DNA of 64,000 nt, taken from the NCBI RefSeq assembly GCF_000196255.1, contig NC_006371.1, positions 696,332-760,331 of the forward strand, in the 5' to 3' direction. Positions 55,081 to 63,591 of the stretch are shown here, piece after piece (the first letter of the stretch is position 1; every line of letters begins with the position of its first letter). The translations under genes were made by a program, and so were the position numbers. Source of the DNA: Photobacterium profundum SS9 (GTDB lineage Bacteria > Pseudomonadota > Gammaproteobacteria > Enterobacterales > Vibrionaceae). The notes below the pieces were generated by a model. The model did not search any database, had not been told where the DNA came from, and was given only the letters and a program-made list of their open reading frames with translations.

Positions 55081-56559
55081 CTAAATAATGATAGCACTAT
55101 CAATAACGTCGTTTTGAAACTTTATTAACTCTGTAATACTGCTATTACTCGGATTGTAAACCCATTCACTATCAAAATGTGTCTTTAATCTATTCGTCAT
55201 AAAGGCATTGCCAATACACAAAGAATAAAAGCGATTACCTTTGATTCTTTGTTGCTCAACTAATTCTAAGCAGTCATTAGGTAATGATGACATAACAAAA
55301 TCTGAAATGATCAACATATCAGCATTCTCATAAGCGTCATTTTTCATGATGTTAATGCCGTGACGCATAGCGGGCGCAACATCTGTTCCACCATGAAATG
55401 ACTTCTGTAAAAAGGTTAATAAAGATGATAAAGAATACCCTTGACTTAAATCTAATATTTCAATAGAGGTTGAAATATTGATTAAGTAGCAGTCCCGTTG
55501 TTCTTTTTTAGCTTGTGTTGTCAGATATAGACTTAGGGCTTTGGCTATTGTTTCCGGTGAACCATGCATAGAGCCACTGGTATCAATACATATGACCATT
55601 GGACCTTTTTTATCTTCCTTCTGTATGCTCTGCTCAACCACTTGTTCTGCGTGATCAATACTGATACCTGCCATATCAAAACACATTAAACTTGACTCTA
55701 AATATTTCAAATCAAATAAAATGCTGGTTTCGGGATCAGACATTAATGCGAGCTCTGAAGGCAACACATGCTCTAGGTCTTTACCAAGTTTAAGACCAAC
55801 AATCTCTTGTTTACTATCACCATCAAAGACCATTTCTGGCATGTTTATGGTTTTCTTGATCGTTTCAATTTTATCTGACAATGTAACTTGTCTCAATTTC
55901 CCCAACATTTCACAGAGCGATTTAACCCCTTCATCATTAGGCAGATATTCTGCCCATTTCTTCAGTTTCTCCACATCTGAAAGTGTCAATTTACCTTCAG
56001 AAAAATCTAACAAGTATCCGGGCTCTAAACCTAAAGATTCTACTACCTCACTCAGTATCTTTATTTGCTCAAGCCAATCATTTAACTCACTTAAAAATTT
56101 TTCTTGAAATTGGCGGATAGCTTCAAGTTGCCATTTGGAGTGTGCTTTATCGTATTGCTTTCGCCAATGTGTCAATAAATGATTATGCTTAGTTTTTATT
56201 GCTGTGATCTTCCTTTTCTGTTGATTAAGCTTATTAACTTTATCATCCAGAACCGTTAACTCCTTAAGCCAATATTTTTTATCTGAAGGAAGTTGTGCTT
56301 GTGATATAAAGCGCTGATAACTAATGATATCATTTTTAAATCTGACAGAAGTGGCCGCTTTTTCATCAAATTCCAGCTCTGCGTTTAATAAAGCAAGCTC
56401 GATCTCTGTGTAAGGATTTGATTTGATTAACTCCAGTTTTAAACCTTGTGTACAGTCACTTAGTTGTTGCTTAATAGCGAAGTCTAAATCTGGATTATCT
56501 TTAATCATGGGCTGATAACGGCTGACCAATCCAGTTATATCAAAATAATCATTAAACAT
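55081..56559 (-). CDS. viaA: ViaA-like VWA-domain protein
   Basis: The 492-residue product matches ViaA (483 residues in E. coli) in architecture. It has a long helical N-terminal part (1-310, with LPSELALMSDPETSILFDLKYLE) and a C-terminal VWA domain with an intact MIDAS (DTSGS at about 326-330, then GGTD and ISDF). ViaA binds and stimulates the MoxR ATPase RavA; in E. coli the pair affects respiratory complexes and aminoglycoside sensitivity. It starts five bases after the ravA-like stop, so the two form an operon. The protein is intact although its ATPase partner is frameshifted. Confidence 0.87.
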   Translation of the reverse strand: MFNDYFDITGLVSRYQPMIKDNPDLDFAIKQQLSDCTQGLKLELIKSNPYTEIELALLNAELEFDEKAATSVRFKNDIISYQRFISQAQLPSDKKYWLKELTVLDDKVNKLNQQKRKITAIKTKHNHLLTHWRKQYDKAHSKWQLEAIRQFQEKFLSELNDWLEQIKILSEVVESLGLEPGYLLDFSEGKLTLSDVEKLKKWAEYLPNDEGVKSLCEMLGKLRQVTLSDKIETIKKTINMPEMVFDGDSKQEIVGLKLGKDLEHVLPSELALMSDPETSILFDLKYLESSLMCFDMAGISIDHAEQVVEQSIQKEDKKGPMVICIDTSGSMHGSPETIAKALSLYLTTQAKKEQRDCYLINISTSIEILDLSQGYSLSSLLTFLQKSFHGGTDVAPAMRHGINIMKNDAYENADMLIISDFVMSSLPNDCLELVEQQRIKGNRFYSLCIGNAFMTNRLKTHFDSEWVYNPSNSSITELIKFQNDVIDSAIII

Positions 56560-56564
56560 TATGA

Positions 56565-58111
56565 TTATTCCTCACATAAGGCACTTAAGCGATTACAATC
56601 TTCAATGCGTATCTGGATTTCTTCTATCTGCTTATGAATACCAGCAATAGCAGTATCACGAATGGCAGGTGGAACAAATGCAGTATGTAACGATAATTGA
56701 TACTCAGCCAGTTTACTTTCAACAGTTTCAAGGTTTTCTTCTAATTTAGCCTTTAATTCAATTGTGGATTTGTTTAATGCACTAATAAGTCGTTGATTGA
56801 TATTGTCTTTTTTATCACCTTTATGAAATGAAACTTCTGGCGTAAAAGAAATGTCTTTGTAATTATAATTATTTAATGAAATTGTACAGCTACCCTGCCC
56901 ATCAAAAGAACAGGTTATATTCGAAACTTCATTGCCTTGTTCGTCCACAGGATGAAATTTTTCTTTCGATTTAAGCTTGGATTGTAAAATATGAATTAAA
57001 AACTCTTCATTATAGTCATTATAATAATTGCTATTTTTATGAATGAAGTTAGCATTAGTCCGAAAATATTCCTTACCATCATTTAATCGTACTATTTTAT
57101 ACACGTCTTTGGTGAAATACATTTCATCATGTATTTCTTTATCTAAGGCTTCTTTTTCTTTATCAAGTTCAGCTATATCTAATCCTGTATCAAAACCACA
57201 GTCTCTAACTGCTTTATCAACAATTTTTCCCACGTCTTCACGGTTATCTTTTGTTGTCCATAAACAATGGCGCAACAATAGGGCGTCAGTATGGTTGGTC
57301 ACACCTCGATCACTGAAAAACGCAGAAGCTTTAATTAACATTGCTGCTCGTTGCCAGCGTCGATCAGATACATAAATATTGTTCTCGATAGATTGTTCAG
57401 CTAGAGCTGAGCGCACAATATTTATAATGATGAGTGTTTCTTCTGAGAGTACAACATCATGTATGCCGCTTTGCCACTTTTGCCATTCTTCAGCGCCAAC
57501 CTTGAGCGCCTCGTCAATATCAATATCTGCGACAGTGGGTTTGTGTTGAAGTAATGCTTCAAAGTTATCTTTCAACTCCAGCGGTGGTACATTCAAACGA
57601 ACACTAAAACGATCATACAAGGCCTCAAGCCCTTGACCTGATGGCGGTGTCTCATTTGATGCCGCAATTAGTGCTTTTAAAGGTGCTTGCTCAACCACAT
57701 CGCCATTCTTAAATGTTTTTTCATTCACTAGCGTCAGTAATGTGTTTAGTATTGCTGGGCTGGATTTCCAGATCTCATCTAAGAAAGCAAAATTTGCTGT
57801 TGGTAAGTAGCCTTGTGTTTTTCGAGTATATTGATCATTTTTTAATGCTTTAATGGATACTGGACCAACGACTTCTTCAGGGGTAGAAAACTTATTCATT
57901 AGGCATTCAAAGTAACTGGCTTCTTTAAAAGCGCAACGGATGCGTCTTGAGATCAAGCTCTTCGCTGTACCGGGAGGGCCAAATAAAAGCTATTATGTCC
58001 AGCGAGCGCGGCTAATAATGAAACAGAGATGATCTCATCACGTTCATGCAAGCCTTCTGTTAGATTGAAAATGATTGTTTCTACGCGCTTTTTTATAGGT
58101 AAACTTGTCAT
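56565..58111 (-). pseudogene. ravA: RavA-like MoxR AAA ATPase, frameshifted at the P-loop
   Basis: From ATG 58111 the frame reads TSLPIKKRVETIIFNLTEGL to AGHNSF, then shifts and stops. The rest (to 56565) is a RavA-type ATPase: NKFSTPEEVVGPVSIKAL, NFAFLDEIWKSSPAILNTLL (Walker B), AASNETPP, LEALYDRFSVRL, then a LARA-like C-terminal part. One base missing from the A4 run at 57985-57988 separates them. Adding it gives LFGPPGTAKSLISRR, a complete Walker A, and a 515-residue protein (RavA has 498). As read, the main piece (57956-56565) lacks the P-loop. Sequence error is possible. Confidence 0.85.
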
Positions 58112-58186
58112 GGGTCTTTATTCTTTCCATTGGATATTTATAATGTTCAGCCGAGTCATTTTTGATAGACATCATCGAGACTGAAC

Positions 58187-58609
58187 ATGAAACGTATTTT
58201 TATAAGCCATAATCACCGAGATTCAAAAACCATTAATCTGATTAAATCGATTTACTGCAACCCAAATCACAATTTAAACTTTGCCAATAAATCATTAGCC
58301 GCACCCATTTTCAACGATCATCAGCATATCAATCGTCGTCCACCAACTGATTCTGCATCGAAACCTGTAAAGCAAGAAATCAGCAGATTGCTAAATGAAA
58401 GTGATAAGTTACTTGTTTTAATTGGACCAGATACACACAGCAGTTTATGGGTGCAATGGGAGATCAACGCATTCACAAGTAAGCACAGTAGTAGCAATAT
58501 CCTTATGATGCGTATACCAGATAACCAAACCGCAGGTGCACCAGCAAATGCTCGTCATTTGAGTATTCATAACTGGGATCTTAAGCTTTTGACTCAATGG
58601 GTAAAATAA
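58187..58609 (+). CDS. TIR-like domain protein (DUF1863/ThsB type)
   Basis: The 140-residue product has the features of MTH538-type TIR-like proteins. It starts KRIFISHNHRDSKTINLIKS, has IKQEISRLL-like helix VKQEISRLLNESDKLLVLIG, and the motif SSLWVQWEINAFTS with the Glu in the position of TIR catalytic residues. Proteins of this fold hydrolyse NAD or make nucleotide signals in bacterial antiviral systems such as Thoeris. No ThsA effector is adjacent. It is divergent from the RavA-ViaA-like operon with 75 bases between starts, so it could be co-regulated with it. Confidence 0.75.
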   Translation: MKRIFISHNHRDSKTINLIKSIYCNPNHNLNFANKSLAAPIFNDHQHINRRPPTDSASKPVKQEISRLLNESDKLLVLIGPDTHSSLWVQWEINAFTSKHSSSNILMMRIPDNQTAGAPANARHLSIHNWDLKLLTQWVK

Positions 58610-58633
58610 GCCTTATAAATACGTTAGATTTGG

Positions 58634-58774
58634 TTATTTCTCTTTTTGATTTGGGTTCATTTGCTTCCCACGATTACCCTGAGCTTGATCATACTGACGG
58701 TTAGTGCCATTAGAGCTTTTATTGGCATTCTTTTGGTTAGCTGCGTTATTTTGCGGCGAAATTTTTTTACTCAT
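58634..58774 (-). CDS. Small Asn/Gln-rich protein
   Basis: A 46-residue frame starts MSKKISPQNNAANQKNANKS and continues to GNRGKQMNPNQKEK. AAGGAAAG lies 5 bases before ATG. The sequence is very polar and probably disordered. Similar short proteins with NAAN, QYDQAQGNRG and NPNQ motifs occur in many gammaproteobacteria, to my recollection, with no known function. It lies between two plus-strand genes on the opposite strand. Confidence 0.65.
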   Translation of the reverse strand: MSKKISPQNNAANQKNANKSSNGTNRQYDQAQGNRGKQMNPNQKEK

Positions 58775-58858
58775 GTTGCTTTCCTTTCTTGTTTGTTTTG
58801 TTGTTATCTACTTTAAATTCAATTAACTACAAATGCTAGAGCGAGTTATAGGGAAAAC

Positions 58859-59473
58859 ATGTCTATTTTAGGGAATTTATTCATGTTCATAAAAACAAGA
58901 AGCGATCTTCGAGAGGCGCTTAAGGTCCAGAAGATTGCTCAAGCAACGTTTGCCAATCAGTACTACCTAGATGAAGTAGATAAAAATGCGGCTGATGATG
59001 AAAGTGATCCATTAGGTAAACACTTAGACCGATTCAAAAAATTGTTAGCAAAAAATGATATGAACGATAGATCACCTGAACATCTTTCTGCATATATCAA
59101 TTATTTTAATAGGGCATATAAAACAAATGGCATTTTCACGCAAGCTGACAGACATGCCGCATGGGAGTTATTCGTAGAGATTGATACCAGAGTCGCGACC
59201 ATAGGCTTAGAGAATGGTATTGAACTGGCCGCACTTCGGAGTATTTACCAACTGTTTGAACTGCATCGTGATATCGCCAAGCGGCACGGCCCTAATTGCC
59301 GTTCCTATTATCACATTACTCAGGAATATTTTGATCACTACATCAGGCCTTTTTCCAGTAAGTGGCATAACGAACTGAAAGATGACAATAACGATCAGTT
59401 TAGAAAGGAACTTATTGACTTGCAGGTGGAAATCAGAAGTCTAAAATCAAGTCTTGAGGAAATCATAAAATGA
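58859..59473 (+). CDS. Hypothetical protein with C-terminal coiled coil
   Basis: The 204-residue product is helical and charged, with no clear signal peptide (a weak hydrophobic stretch at residues 3-12). It has an HRDIAKRHGPNCRSYYH segment near 136-152. The C-terminal 30 residues form a coiled coil (KELIDLQVEIRSLKSSLEEI). AGGGAAAAC precedes the ATG. I recognise no family. Its stop overlaps by four bases (ATGA) the start of a further short frame, so it was the first gene of a longer operon now cut. Position beside a TIR-like gene in an island suggests a defence-related role, which is only inference. Confidence 0.65.
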   Translation: MSILGNLFMFIKTRSDLREALKVQKIAQATFANQYYLDEVDKNAADDESDPLGKHLDRFKKLLAKNDMNDRSPEHLSAYINYFNRAYKTNGIFTQADRHAAWELFVEIDTRVATIGLENGIELAALRSIYQLFELHRDIAKRHGPNCRSYYHITQEYFDHYIRPFSSKWHNELKDDNNDQFRKELIDLQVEIRSLKSSLEEIIK

Positions 59474-59553
59474 TTTTCACACAAGAAAATTTAATACAAA
59501 GCGGAAAAAACGACCTATTAGGTGAAAGCTTGTTAGTTTTTTGCTCTATATAG
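59470..59553 (+). pseudogene. Truncated start of a coupled downstream gene
   Basis: An ATG at 59470 overlaps the preceding stop (ATGA) and opens a 27-codon frame that ends at TAG 59551-59553. The overlap is typical of a translationally coupled partner. The frame is too short to be complete, so the rest was probably lost at the island border. Confidence 0.35.
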
Positions 59554-59672
59554 GTGAGGTTAAGATATAGTTTATTAACGGATATCTAGTAAGGCTTTAG
59601 GGAAAAACATGTGAAATGAGTGACTCTAGTTACAAAAAAATGTGACGAATCCCGAAGGATGTTGTTTTTTAT

Positions 59673-59786
59673 TGGCTTCGAAAGCAGGGCTTCCCTGAGG
59701 GAGAGCTAGGCACGCTAATGGCACTGGCACTAGAGTTTAAAATTGAAGGGTTAGAATCGGTGATTCGACCTTTGAGGCGTGATTAG
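59673..59786 (+). pseudogene. 3' fragment of a second DUF3820 gene (island border)
   Basis: In frame it reads WLRKQGFPEGELG, ALEFKIEGLESV and IRPLRRD to TAG. That is the same end as the DUF3820 gene at 54754. The 5' half is missing and the bases before it (from about 59640) are only vaguely similar. It gives the right border of the island that began after 54969. Confidence 0.85.
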
Positions 59787-59796
59787 TTGCCAAAAG

Positions 59797-59826
59797 AAAA
59801 AGGTACAGCTTATGCCGTACCTTTTT
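59797..59826. terminator. Bidirectional terminator downstream of DUF3820 fragment and DUF3010
   Basis: AAAAAGGTAC / GTACCTTTTT perfect arms with a 10-base loop lie between convergent features. It serves the minus-strand DUF3010 gene and the plus-strand fragment. Confidence 0.82.
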
Positions 59827-59891
59827 CATATGTTCTTATTAGTAGAAGCGTCTGTTAACACTGCCACCTTGCAGTCACAGCATTCAATCGA

Positions 59892-60317
59892 TTAGTACTT
59901 ACCTAGGTAAGCGTAACCTGTTGTGAATGCAGCTTCTTGGAACTGACGTAGACCCGTTGCACGGAAATCAATTCCCATTGGATTACGCTTAAGCTTCTGC
60001 TTAATATCAGCATTTGTCATGAAGTCTACTTCAAGGCCTTCAATTAACTGAATAGCAGATTCTAGTTTAAAGCCAACAGAACTACCTGCAAACTTACCGC
60101 GTGTTTCACGAGTACGAATAACAACACGCTCAACTTTGTAATCATCCAATAGCTTTTTAAATGCGAATTGGAAATCTCTCATTTGTTCGTTATCAAGAGA
60201 GTCCTGCATGATGAACTTCTGAGTACGACACTGAGGAAGATCAAACAGACCATCTTTTAGAGAAAGAAGGCAAACAATTGCCTCGTTGCTTCGTAACTCA
60301 ACAGCACAAATTTTCAT
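59892..60317 (-). CDS. DUF3010 family protein
   Basis: The 141-residue product is a DUF3010 protein: KICAVELRSNEAIVCLL, VERVVIRTRETRGKFAGSSVGFKLE, RNPMGIDFRATGLRQFQEAAF. The fold may be ribonuclease-H-like, since the start resembles such domains; no activity is established. It is a single gene with a terminator. No signal peptide is present. Confidence 0.88.
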   Translation of the reverse strand: MKICAVELRSNEAIVCLLSLKDGLFDLPQCRTQKFIMQDSLDNEQMRDFQFAFKKLLDDYKVERVVIRTRETRGKFAGSSVGFKLESAIQLIEGLEVDFMTNADIKQKLKRNPMGIDFRATGLRQFQEAAFTTGYAYLGKY

Positions 60318-60423
60318 GTAAACACCTAATCATTTTTCTAGCTGAACATTGTAGGCTAAAACCCGAAGTATTGTCAGGCTTTCACTCAGAAATCATTAAA
60401 AAACCAATTATTCCAATCGTCTT

Positions 60424-62034
60424 CTAAGGTTGTAAGCTCATTATTTTAATTGTTGATGAAAACATCTGTTCAAGTTGTTCTGCTTTCATTGGTTGGCTAA
60501 GAAAGTGACCTTGTAACAATGCAGTTTCTAATGTTGATACTTTAGTCAGCACTTTTTGGTTTTCAATGCCTTCAATAACGACTTTTGCACCGATACTGTT
60601 CGCCAGAAAAGCAATGGATGAAATGATGGCAAAATTATTATTCTTACGACTCATCTCAATTACGTATTGAGCATCAATTTTTATCTGTTTTATTGGCATA
60701 TCACTTAACATGGTCAATGATGTATAACCTGAACCAAAATCATCAACACTTAGTGTAATTCCAAGTGCGTAAAGCTTTCTGAGTGCATTTTTTGCCAAGG
60801 TAATATCAGCAATCATGGCACTTTCTGTTATTTCTAATATGACTTGATTTGGGTTTATATTAAAAGTGTCTAATTGTTCTTTTAAGTAATCAACAATGCC
60901 ATCATTTTGTAAATCGCACGCAGATAAATTAATCTGAATGTGTCGGTAATGTCCTGAGTCTTGCCATATTTCAAGTTGGGTAAAAGCTGCGTGGATCACC
61001 CATTGTGTGATCGATGAGATTAGCCCCGCTTTTTCTGCGACAGGAATAAATAAAGCAGGAGAGATATAACTACCATCTTGCTGCTGCCAGCGAATTAATG
61101 CTTCTAAGCTATAAACTGTTCGACCATCATTTTCAAAAATAGGTTGGTAATGCAATGAAAATTCATTCTTAGCGAGTGCGTTACGAATTTTATCGTTAAG
61201 CTGAATGTGTTGTATAGAACTTCGCTCATAATCCATTGAGTAAAAGCAGAAGCCAGATGCTTGTTTTTTGGCTTTATACATTGCCGCATCTGCCGACTTT
61301 ATCAATTCAGTGATACTGCAAGAATGCTCAGGGTAACAGGCAATACCAATACTCATTTGAATATGAACCATCGTTCCACGAATGAAAAAAGGTTTTTTTA
61401 AGATGCTTTGTAGTAGCTGAATACAATTGGTAACTTCACTTTTCTGTGTGTAATCTAGAATGATGGCGAATTCATCACCCCCTAATCGAATGAGCTCAAC
61501 ACTATTATTTATTGTGTTTTTTTTCTTAAATATTGCTTGAATGCGTGTAGCCATGGCTTTCAATAAAGCATCACCCGCGAAGTGACCAAATGCATCATTA
61601 ACTTGTTTAAAGTTATCGAGATCGATAAGCATTAAGGCAAAATGTTGTTTGTTCTGGGTTTTAAGCTTTAAGTTTTGCCACATGAACTGACGATTTTTAA
61701 GCCCTGTTAGTGCGTCATGTTGAGCGTTAAAGCGTTCATTCATTGCCGTGATTTGATATTGATTGATACTCTTCAGGCTAAGGTGCATGGCTAGTAAGAT
61801 AAACAAACTACCAATTGCAAAAATTGGAGTAATAAAAAGTTCTAATAGACTGAAAGGAAGCAATAAAAGTAGAATTGTGTAAGTAACTGAACCAAAAATG
61901 AAAAAGATTAAAAATATGGCGATAGTACGCCAGCCTTTATGGTTATTTTTACCACAAATCGACAATGTTGGGCTAATGGAAAGTAGTAGAATTAGTGTAC
62001 TGAACAATGTAAAAAAGGGGGCGATATAATTCAT
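60424..62034 (-). CDS. Membrane GGDEF-EAL protein (c-di-GMP turnover)
   Basis: The 536-residue product has three hydrophobic segments (about residues 5-25, 38-60 and 68-86). They are followed by a GGDEF domain (about 105-265, RLGGDEFAIIL intact) and an EAL domain (about 280-530). In the EAL domain the motif is SLEALIRW, with NLSACDLQND, EITESAMI and DDFGSGYTSL present. Both active sites look complete, so the protein could make or degrade c-di-GMP, with phosphodiesterase activity more usual in such hybrids. c-di-GMP controls RTX adhesin display and pilus use in relatives, which gives a possible link to the left part of the window. Confidence 0.93.
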   Translation of the reverse strand: MNYIAPFFTLFSTLILLLSISPTLSICGKNNHKGWRTIAIFLIFFIFGSVTYTILLLLLPFSLLELFITPIFAIGSLFILLAMHLSLKSINQYQITAMNERFNAQHDALTGLKNRQFMWQNLKLKTQNKQHFALMLIDLDNFKQVNDAFGHFAGDALLKAMATRIQAIFKKKNTINNSVELIRLGGDEFAIILDYTQKSEVTNCIQLLQSILKKPFFIRGTMVHIQMSIGIACYPEHSCSITELIKSADAAMYKAKKQASGFCFYSMDYERSSIQHIQLNDKIRNALAKNEFSLHYQPIFENDGRTVYSLEALIRWQQQDGSYISPALFIPVAEKAGLISSITQWVIHAAFTQLEIWQDSGHYRHIQINLSACDLQNDGIVDYLKEQLDTFNINPNQVILEITESAMIADITLAKNALRKLYALGITLSVDDFGSGYTSLTMLSDMPIKQIKIDAQYVIEMSRKNNNFAIISSIAFLANSIGAKVVIEGIENQKVLTKVSTLETALLQGHFLSQPMKAEQLEQMFSSTIKIMSLQP

Positions 62035-62145
62035 TTCTTGCTCAGTTATTCTACATGTTTAATGTTTATATCGAAGCCATCTCAAAAGACTCGTTGAGCT
62101 TACTCAGAGTCATGTACTTTGAGGTTACTTGGTGTATTAATGGGG

Positions 62146-62652
62146 CTAGTATTTTGAACTTCGGGAAATATCGATCTGAGTTAGGTATAAACGCATATCA
62201 AATTCTAACTGGTGATAATTGGGTTCCATATGACAACATAATTGATAGAAAGATTTGTTGTGCTCTTTTTCTCGAAGGTGAGCAAGTTCATGCACGACTA
62301 TCATGCGTAAAAAAGCCAATGGCGCGTCTTTGAATACTGAAGCAACACGGATTTCGTGTTTGGATTTTAGTTTTCCACCTTGTACTCGAGAGATAAATGT
62401 ATGAAGGCCTAAAGCATGGTGAATAACATTGATTTTATTATCGTATGCAACTTTGCTAATGGGGGCTGATTTTTTTAAGTATTGGTTTTTAATTTCAACA
62501 ACATAATCATACAGGGCTTTCTCTGTTTTAATGTTGTGATTATCGGGATATTTCTTTAGTAATAATGCTTCAAGTTTTTGACTATCAATCAGTTTTTGTA
62601 CTTGGCTAGTCAAATCAGAAGAGTAACCTTGGAGGTATTTCAATTCTTGCAT
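62146..62652 (-). CDS. YgjP-like zinc metallopeptidase
   Basis: The 168-residue product has the catalytic HExxH as VVHELAHLREKEHNKSFYQL, with a third ligand His in the EHNKSFY stretch. This is the DUF45/YgjP pattern. The preceding part is helical with an SRVQGGKLKSKHEIRVAS beta strand. Function in the family is unclear; a protease role is inferred from the zinc site. A plus-strand 92-codon frame (62055-62333) overlaps it and is not supported. Confidence 0.83.
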   Translation of the reverse strand: MQELKYLQGYSSDLTSQVQKLIDSQKLEALLLKKYPDNHNIKTEKALYDYVVEIKNQYLKKSAPISKVAYDNKINVIHHALGLHTFISRVQGGKLKSKHEIRVASVFKDAPLAFLRMIVVHELAHLREKEHNKSFYQLCCHMEPNYHQLEFDMRLYLTQIDISRSSKY

Positions 62653-62976
62653 AGAAAATTATCTCGAAAACACATGGAAAACAATAAATGAGAAAGCGGC
62701 CTGATTCTATAAGCCAGACCTGATTCTGGCAATATAATATCAATAAAATACTTGTACTATTTATGCGACTTGTCACCGTATTTCTAAGCTAAATATGTAT
62801 GGTTGTTATTATTTGCACAGTGCATCAATAGATTCTCGCTGAAACGAGTAGCTTGAGGTAACTTGGGTATACTTAGTTTATAACGTCGCTTTATTGTACT
62901 AGAGAGTTGCACTAATTTCTTGAATTCAGCGATAGACATTGAGTGACAAATAAAATCATACATATGGAGTTTCTTT
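62653..62976. other. Intergenic stretch with a MITE right-end fragment
   Basis: It holds no gene. 62832-62869 is the right 38 bases of the MITE (TTCTCGCTGAAACGAG, TTGAGGTAACTTGGGTA). CCTGATTCT occurs twice near 62700 and could form a weak hairpin with neighbours. A GGAG Shine-Dalgarno for the next gene lies at its end. Confidence 0.6.
62832..62869 (+). repeat. MITE right-end fragment 1
   Basis: It is a 38-base match to the right terminus of the MITE, without the left half. The bases before it are unrelated. Confidence 0.75.
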
Positions 62977-63429
62977 ATGAGTCTTAAGCTACCACCACCG
63001 CTATTGCTGTTGCTATCTTTTGGCGGTATGTATTTGCTGGCGATGTATTGGCCACTTTGGGTATTCGTTTTTCCTGGGCAATCTTTTGTCGTTCTTATTT
63101 TTTGTTTTCTAGGCGCTATTCTTGGGCTAGCTGGCATCGTGTCGTTTGCGAAAGCCAGAACATCGATTGATCCAAGGAAGCCACAAAAGGCATCTCGTCT
63201 TATTACCTCTGGAATATACCGTTATTCTCGTAACCCTATGTACTTAGGATTAGTGCTATTTCAATTAGCCGCTATCTTTTACTTAGGTGCAATATCGTGT
63301 TTTTTGATGCTTGGGATCTTTTTCTTTTTCATGAATAACTTTCAAATAGAGCCTGAAGAAGAAGTGCTTACCGCTATATTTGGAGATGATTACAAAAAGT
63401 ATTGCAGTGAAGTTCGCCGCTGGTGCTAG
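62977..63429 (+). CDS. Isoprenylcysteine carboxyl methyltransferase-like membrane protein
   Basis: The 150-residue product has four hydrophobic segments and the ICMT/PEMT signature SGIYRYSRNPMYLGLVLFQLA, with EEEVLTAIFGDDYKKYCSEVRRW at the C-terminus. Bacterial members are small membrane methyltransferases using S-adenosylmethionine on lipids or unknown substrates. GGAG lies 8 bases before the ATG. MITE fragments flank it on both sides, so it may have moved with them or simply lie in a hot spot. Confidence 0.87.
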   Translation: MSLKLPPPLLLLLSFGGMYLLAMYWPLWVFVFPGQSFVVLIFCFLGAILGLAGIVSFAKARTSIDPRKPQKASRLITSGIYRYSRNPMYLGLVLFQLAAIFYLGAISCFLMLGIFFFFMNNFQIEPEEEVLTAIFGDDYKKYCSEVRRWC

Positions 63430-63431
63430 TT

Positions 63432-63446
63432 GCGGTAACTTGGGTA
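63432..63446 (+). repeat. MITE right-end fragment 2
   Basis: GCGGTAACTTGGGTA is the last 15 bases of the MITE terminus with one changed base, a few bases after the methyltransferase stop. Confidence 0.55.
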
Positions 63447-63502
63447 TATCCATACGTGATGAGCAATATTCGTTATTGTTTTGCTGCTATAAGATCGTGA
63501 GC

Positions 63503-63537
63503 TTGCCTGAAACGAGCACCTTGAGGTAACTTGGGTA
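63503..63537 (+). repeat. MITE right-end fragment 3
   Basis: TTGCCT is joined directly to GAAACGAGCACCTTGAGG and ACTTGGGTA. It is a MITE right arm with an internal deletion of about 24 bases relative to copy 1. Confidence 0.75.
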
Positions 63538-63591
63538 TATGCTATTAAAATTCAAGCCATTAATTTGTGCACCGTCGAAAGGAAATTCTAA

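Noticed and set aside
62055..62333. Plus-strand 92-codon frame
   Set aside because: It overlaps the HExxH metallopeptidase gene on the minus strand and shows no family features.
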